A DNA stretch of 64,000 nucleotides, taken from assembly GCA_910578085.1 (NCBI GenBank), contig CAJTPM010000017.1:1-64000 (forward strand), written 5' to 3'. Below the pieces are notes generated by a model. It saw only the letters and a list, made by a program, of their open reading frames with translations. It was not told the DNA's origin and ran no database searches. The stretch is from an uncultured Lachnospiraceae bacterium. GTDB taxonomy: Bacteria; Bacillota; Clostridia; Lachnospirales; Lachnospiraceae. Positions 59,631-64,000 of the stretch are shown in pieces; position 1 is the first letter of the stretch; each line of letters begins with the position of its first letter. The position numbers and the translations under genes are program-made.

Positions 59631-62600
59631 ATGCCAAAAATCATAACAGAAGACATGATCGAACAGGCCGCTATAAAAGCGTTGCATGAGCGCCATAAAT
59701 ATACTGTCCTTAACTGCATGACAGAAAAACCGGATACACTTTCCGACGGAACCGGACGCAGGGATAAGAGGCAGGTAGTGCTGCCAAATGTGATGTTTGA
59801 AAGCCTGTGCAGAATCAATCCGGATATTCCGACAGAAACGGTGCATACTGTCGCGGATGAGCTGTGCCGCACACCTGTTTCCGGCGACCTGATGCTGACC
59901 AATTACCAGAACTATCAGAAATTTCGCAACGGCGTTACCGTCGAGTATAGTCAAAACGGCAAAAAAACTTCCAATATTCTTCATTTGCTGGCTTATCAGA
60001 ACGCTTTAAATAACACCTTTACGGTTGCCTCTCAGATGTGGATAAAAGGCGAAACACATTGGCGCAGACCTGATCTGATTCTTTTTATCAACGGTTTTCC
60101 GATGGTATTTATTGAACTGAAAAACAGCAATATTCCGGTGAAGAATGCCTATGACATCAACCTGAAAAGTTACCTGAAAGATATTCCGTACCTGTTCCAT
60201 TATAACCAGATCTGCGTACTGTCCAACGGGATGGAAACCCGCCTGGGAAGCTTTGCCGCAGGGTATGAATTTTTCTTTGAATGGCTGAAAGTAGAGAGCG
60301 AAAAGGAAAATCCCGACAGAAAGGCGATCCGGGAAAGCTGTACAAGCCTGGAATATTTTATCAATGGACTGTGCGATCCGGAAAACCTTCTGGACTACAT
60401 AGAAAACTTTATTCTCTATGACCGCCGCAGAACTAAAATCATTGCAAAAAATCACCAGTTCTTTGGTGTGAATAATGCATATAACGCATTTTTACGGCGT
60501 GAAGAGCTGAAAGGGAAACTGGGGGTGTTCTGGCATACGCAGGGAAGCGGTAAAAGTTACGCCATGGTTATGTTAGCCCGGAAAATCAAACATAAGTGTA
60601 CAGGCAATTTTACGTTCCTTATCGTAACGGACCGTAAAGATCTGGATACGCAGATTTATAAAAATTTTCTGCGTACGGAAGTGATTAACGATAAGGACAA
60701 GGTGCAGCCTGCCAACAGTAAAAGACTGCGAGAGGAGTTACAGACTAATAAACCGATTCTGTTTACCCTGATTCATAAGTTCAAATATGAAAAGGGAAAG
60801 AAATATCCGGTTCAGTCCGAGCGTGACGATATTATTGTTATTGTCGATGAGGCACACCGTACACAGTACAAAGATCTGGCGGAAAATATGCGCACAGGCT
60901 TGCCCAATGCACAGTTTCTGGCGTTTACAGGTACGCCGCTGTTGGGATCAAAGCGATTGACAAACGCATGGTTCGGCGATTATGTCAGTGAATATAATTT
61001 TGCGGATTCCATCAAAGATAATGCAACCGTACCGCTCTATTATGTGAAGCGTGTTCCGGAGATGGAGTTACAGAATGAGTTTTTGGAGTCTGATTTTGCG
61101 GAAATCCTGGAAGAAGAAAACTTAAGCGACGCCGAGCAGCGGCGCCTGGAAAATTATTATGCAAAGGAGCTCGAAGTGATCAGGCGCGACGACCGTCTGG
61201 ATGCTATCGCACAGCATATTGTCTATCATTTCCCACGCCGTGGCTTTCGTGGAAAGGGGATGGTTATTTCTGTAGATAAATTTACTGCGGTGAAAATGTA
61301 TGACAAGGTCAATCACTACTGGAAGGAAGAAATTAAAAAATTAAATAAGCAGATTAGTCAGACCGCAGACCTGACAGAGAAATTGCGCCTGAAAGACATG
61401 GTGAGTTATATGCGAAAAGTGGAAATGGCGGTTGTCGTCAGTGAAGAAGATGATGAGGAGGCCAAATTTGCAGCAAAAGGACTGTCCATCAAACCGCACC
61501 GTGACAGAATGAACAGAGTGGATGAAAACGGTTTTGACATTGAGGATAATTTTAAAGATCCGAACCATCCGCTGCAGTTGGTTTTTGTATGCGCCATGTG
61601 GCTTACCGGGTTTGATGCACCGTCTGTTTCTACACTGTATCTGGATAAGCCGATGAAGGGGCACACGCTGATGCAGACCATCGCCCGTGCGAACCGTGTG
61701 TATGGCAGTAAAGAGTGTGGTCTGATCATAGATTATCTGGATGTTTTCAAATATCTGAAACGAGCTCTGGCAGATTATGCATCCGATGATGGCGGCGTGA
61801 TGCCCGTGAAAGATATTGAGAAGCTGTTGGGACAGTTGAATGAGGCGATCGATCTTACGAATGCATTGTGCCTGAATATTAATGTGGATTTAAGCAAGGT
61901 CGTTGAAGATGGGGATACTTTTAAGAACCTGTCACTCTTTGAGGATTATGCCAATATTATTGTCGGCAACGACGATATAAAAAATGAGTTTGCCGTTATG
62001 GCTAATACGATTGACGGTCTGTATGAATCTCTCAGACCGGATATTTTCAAGATGGATTTTGATCCTGCATATAAGGATGCGGTTCTTTACCTGAAGGGTA
62101 TTATTGACGGAAAAATTCATCCGGAGAAGGTCGAAGCGGCGCAGGCCAGAATTAACGAATTATTGGATCAGAGTGTCATGACAACCGCTGACGCGAGAAA
62201 ATATACGATTACAGAAGCAGGCAAAGAACTGGATTTGTCAAAACTGGATATTGATGAGCTGAGAGCGCAGTTTAAAAAACTCAGGAATAAAAATCTTGAA
62301 ATTGCAAACCTGCGCAGGCATATGGAAGAAAAACTCAGACAGATGCTTCGCCGCAATACAACACGGACAAACTTTGCGGAGCGATTCAGAAATATTATAG
62401 ACGAGTACAATGCCGGAGGCTCTCAGAATGATGATTTCTATGAAAAACTTTTGAAGCTGATGGAGGATCTTCGAGCAGAGGAAGAACGCCATATCAAGGA
62501 AGAACTGTCGGAAGCAGAGCTGGAATTATTTGATCTGTTGAGAAAGGAACATCTTACTACGGATGAAGAAAAGCGTGTAAAACTGGCAGCCAGAGAACTG

Positions 62601-62813
62601 TATCATACTCTGACAGAGAAACGCAATGAATTGTTTATCGTTGGCTGGCAGAATGATCCGCAGCCAAAAGAACGGGTGAAAGGTGAAATCGTACACGTTT
62701 TGAATCAGTTTCTGCCGGAAAGTTATGACAGAGAGATTTTCCTGAGAAAGAGTACGCTTGTGTTTGATCATATCGTCGATCAGGCCATGACAGGTTATAA
62801 TTGGGTTGCATGA
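59631..62813 (+). CDS. hsdR: type I restriction endonuclease subunit
   Basis: This 1060-residue protein has an N-terminal PD-(D/E)xK nuclease (D148, E162, K164 in the RPDLILFI...FIELKN segment), Walker A TQGSGKS (303-309), DEAH box at 406-409 and a SF2 helicase core with FTGTPLLGSK and QTIARANRVYGSKE. It translocates DNA and cuts away from the unmethylated recognition site. It begins 4 bases after the embedded unknown. All motifs appear intact, so the system looks active. Confidence 0.97.
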   Translation: MPKIITEDMIEQAAIKALHERHKYTVLNCMTEKPDTLSDGTGRRDKRQVVLPNVMFESLCRINPDIPTETVHTVADELCRTPVSGDLMLTNYQNYQKFRNGVTVEYSQNGKKTSNILHLLAYQNALNNTFTVASQMWIKGETHWRRPDLILFINGFPMVFIELKNSNIPVKNAYDINLKSYLKDIPYLFHYNQICVLSNGMETRLGSFAAGYEFFFEWLKVESEKENPDRKAIRESCTSLEYFINGLCDPENLLDYIENFILYDRRRTKIIAKNHQFFGVNNAYNAFLRREELKGKLGVFWHTQGSGKSYAMVMLARKIKHKCTGNFTFLIVTDRKDLDTQIYKNFLRTEVINDKDKVQPANSKRLREELQTNKPILFTLIHKFKYEKGKKYPVQSERDDIIVIVDEAHRTQYKDLAENMRTGLPNAQFLAFTGTPLLGSKRLTNAWFGDYVSEYNFADSIKDNATVPLYYVKRVPEMELQNEFLESDFAEILEEENLSDAEQRRLENYYAKELEVIRRDDRLDAIAQHIVYHFPRRGFRGKGMVISVDKFTAVKMYDKVNHYWKEEIKKLNKQISQTADLTEKLRLKDMVSYMRKVEMAVVVSEEDDEEAKFAAKGLSIKPHRDRMNRVDENGFDIEDNFKDPNHPLQLVFVCAMWLTGFDAPSVSTLYLDKPMKGHTLMQTIARANRVYGSKECGLIIDYLDVFKYLKRALADYASDDGGVMPVKDIEKLLGQLNEAIDLTNALCLNINVDLSKVVEDGDTFKNLSLFEDYANIIVGNDDIKNEFAVMANTIDGLYESLRPDIFKMDFDPAYKDAVLYLKGIIDGKIHPEKVEAAQARINELLDQSVMTTADARKYTITEAGKELDLSKLDIDELRAQFKKLRNKNLEIANLRRHMEEKLRQMLRRNTTRTNFAERFRNIIDEYNAGGSQNDDFYEKLLKLMEDLRAEEERHIKEELSEAELELFDLLRKEHLTTDEEKRVKLAARELYHTLTEKRNELFIVGWQNDPQPKERVKGEIVHVLNQFLPESYDREIFLRKSTLVFDHIVDQAMTGYNWVA

Positions 62814-62844
62814 TTTTATAAAACGGGGTTAAGGAGGTCACAGT

Positions 62845-64000
62845 ATGAACGGCATTCTGGCAGCAGTGATGGTTCCTCACCCGCCGCTTATCGTAGCGGA
62901 AGTGGGAAGAGGGGAAGAGAAAAAGATACAGAAAACGATCGAGGCTTACAGAGAGGCAGCGGAGTGGATCACGGCGTACCAGCCGGAGGCCATCGTGATC
63001 CTGTCGCCGCACCAGACCATGTATGCGGATTATTTTCATATCTCGCCGGGGAAAGGCGCGAAGGGAGATCTGGGAAACTTCCGGGCAGGAAATGTGAAAT
63101 TTGAAGTCTCCTATGATATGGACTTTGTGGAGGAGCTGTGTCTGCTTGCGAACAGGCGCGGTCTTCCTGCCGGAACATTGGGCGAGCGGGAGAAAAAACT
63201 GGATCATGGAACCATGGTGCCGCTTTATTTCTTGGAGCAGTTTTATCATGATTATAAAACTGTACGGATCGGTTTATCCGGCCTGCCCCTTGTAAGGCAC
63301 TACGAGCTGGGAGAGTGTATCAAAGAAGCGGCGGCGCGCCTGAACAAAAAAACCGTGATCATCGCCAGCGGGGACTTGTCCCACAGATTAAAAGAGGACG
63401 GGCCTTACGGTTTCAGAGAGGAAGGACCGGAGTACGATAGGAGCATTATGAAAGTCATGGGAACCGGAGATTTTTCAGAGCTGTTTTCGTTTTCGGAAAA
63501 ATTCTGTGATAAGGCCGGCGAGTGCGGGCACCGTTCCTTTACGATCATGGCAGGGGCTTTTGATCAGACGGAAGTAAAAGTAAAGCAGCTCTCCTACGAG
63601 GGACCTTTCGGTGTGGGTTATGGCGTCTGCACTTTCGAGGCTGTGGGAGAAAACAGCGCGCGGAATTTCAGGCAGCAGTTTGAGGAGAAGGAGAGACTGA
63701 GGCTTGCCGGGTTGCGGGAGAAAGAAGATGTCTATGTAAGACTTGCCCGCAGGACGATCGAAAAATATATTATTTCCGGGAGAAAACTGCAGATGCAGGG
63801 AGATCTGCCAAAGGAGCTGCGAAAAGAGATGCCGGAGGAGATGTTTGAGCGCAGGGCCGGCGCCTTTGTGTCCATCAGGAAGGATGGGCAGCTGCGGGGC
63901 TGCATCGGAACGATCCAGGCAGTACAGTCCTGTCTGGGCGAAGAGATCATTGAAAATGCGGTCAGCGCTTCGGTGCGGGATCCGCGGTTTTCACCGATAG
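62845..64000 (+). CDS. MEMO-AMMECR1 fusion (AmmeMemoRadiSam system), partial
   Basis: The frame is open from ATG 62845 to the window end (385 codons seen). The N-terminal domain (about 1-270) resembles MEMO/class III dioxygenase-like proteins (AAVMVPHPPLIVAEVGRGEE, HQTMYADYF, IIASGDLSHR). The C-terminal part enters an AMMECR1 domain (GAFVSIRKDGQLRGCIGTIQ). Its reaction is not settled; the family co-occurs with a radical SAM protein, probably encoded just past the edge. AAGGAGGT lies 6 bases before the start. It is separate from the restriction operon. Confidence 0.92.
   Translation, partial: MNGILAAVMVPHPPLIVAEVGRGEEKKIQKTIEAYREAAEWITAYQPEAIVILSPHQTMYADYFHISPGKGAKGDLGNFRAGNVKFEVSYDMDFVEELCLLANRRGLPAGTLGEREKKLDHGTMVPLYFLEQFYHDYKTVRIGLSGLPLVRHYELGECIKEAAARLNKKTVIIASGDLSHRLKEDGPYGFREEGPEYDRSIMKVMGTGDFSELFSFSEKFCDKAGECGHRSFTIMAGAFDQTEVKVKQLSYEGPFGVGYGVCTFEAVGENSARNFRQQFEEKERLRLAGLREKEDVYVRLARRTIEKYIISGRKLQMQGDLPKELRKEMPEEMFERRAGAFVSIRKDGQLRGCIGTIQAVQSCLGEEIIENAVSASVRDPRFSPI

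Overview
The window is typical of a gut Clostridia chromosome, most likely Lachnospiraceae. The evidence is moderate G+C, strong AGGAGG ribosome-binding sites, paired GHKL kinase/LytTR regulator systems, GH3 glycosidases with permuted domains, TnpX/TndX-type serine recombination and FtsX-type ABC transporters. I saw no rRNA, tRNA or CRISPR array. Family names come from reading motifs, not from a database search.

Region 0-8 kb holds two small unknown genes (one a membrane protein), then on the minus strand a DUF4132 (MolR/YehI-like) protein, a small unknown and a two-motif SWIM zinc-finger protein. Region 21-25.7 kb, on the same strand, holds a MoxR AAA+ ATPase, a DUF5682 protein and a VWA protein. 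Together these resemble the E. coli yehI/yehL/yehM/yehP/yehQ set. Here the set is split by about 13 kb of plus-strand DNA (8-20.9 kb) with a decayed toxin-antitoxin pair and a beta-glucoside module: LytTR regulator, GHKL kinase, a secreted GH3 lipoprotein, a CBM-like lipoprotein, a membrane-anchored GH3, a cytoplasmic GH3 and a GtrA-like protein. A pair of LytTR-type half-sites sits just upstream of the first GH3 promoter.

Region 26-45 kb is mixed housekeeping and accessory DNA. It holds a PAP2 phosphatase and purine nucleoside phosphorylase; a minus-strand run of LytTR regulator, GHKL kinase, solute-binding lipoprotein and chemoreceptor; a divergent ABC transporter; an MFS transporter and AraC regulator; a three-gene GlpA-like oxidoreductase cluster ending in DUF1667; an internally deleted DUF554 gene; and an SPFH / ribbon-helix-helix / CPBP operon with a palindromic operator inside its promoter.

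The most striking region is 45.395-53.933 kb, an 8.54-kb integrated element that splits an XRE regulator gene. Both ends can be read to the base. A GG core is flanked by arms that form a near-perfect inverted repeat when the ends are joined, and removing the element restores a continuous 257-codon XRE reading frame. The element encodes a large serine recombinase, a TnpW-like small protein, a rolling-circle Rep of the CRESS-DNA-virus type (HUH nuclease plus superfamily 3 helicase) and several unknown proteins. Upstream of this operon is a stem-loop whose loop carries TAGTATTAC, the nonanucleotide of circovirus-type origins. It therefore looks like an integrating CRESS-type replicon.

Region 54.7-62.8 kb is a defence-like island: a divergent RNase III/dsRBD-like protein, a small XRE regulator and a type I restriction-modification operon (hsdM, hsdS, an unknown embedded gene, hsdR). 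The window ends inside a MEMO-AMMECR1 fusion gene.
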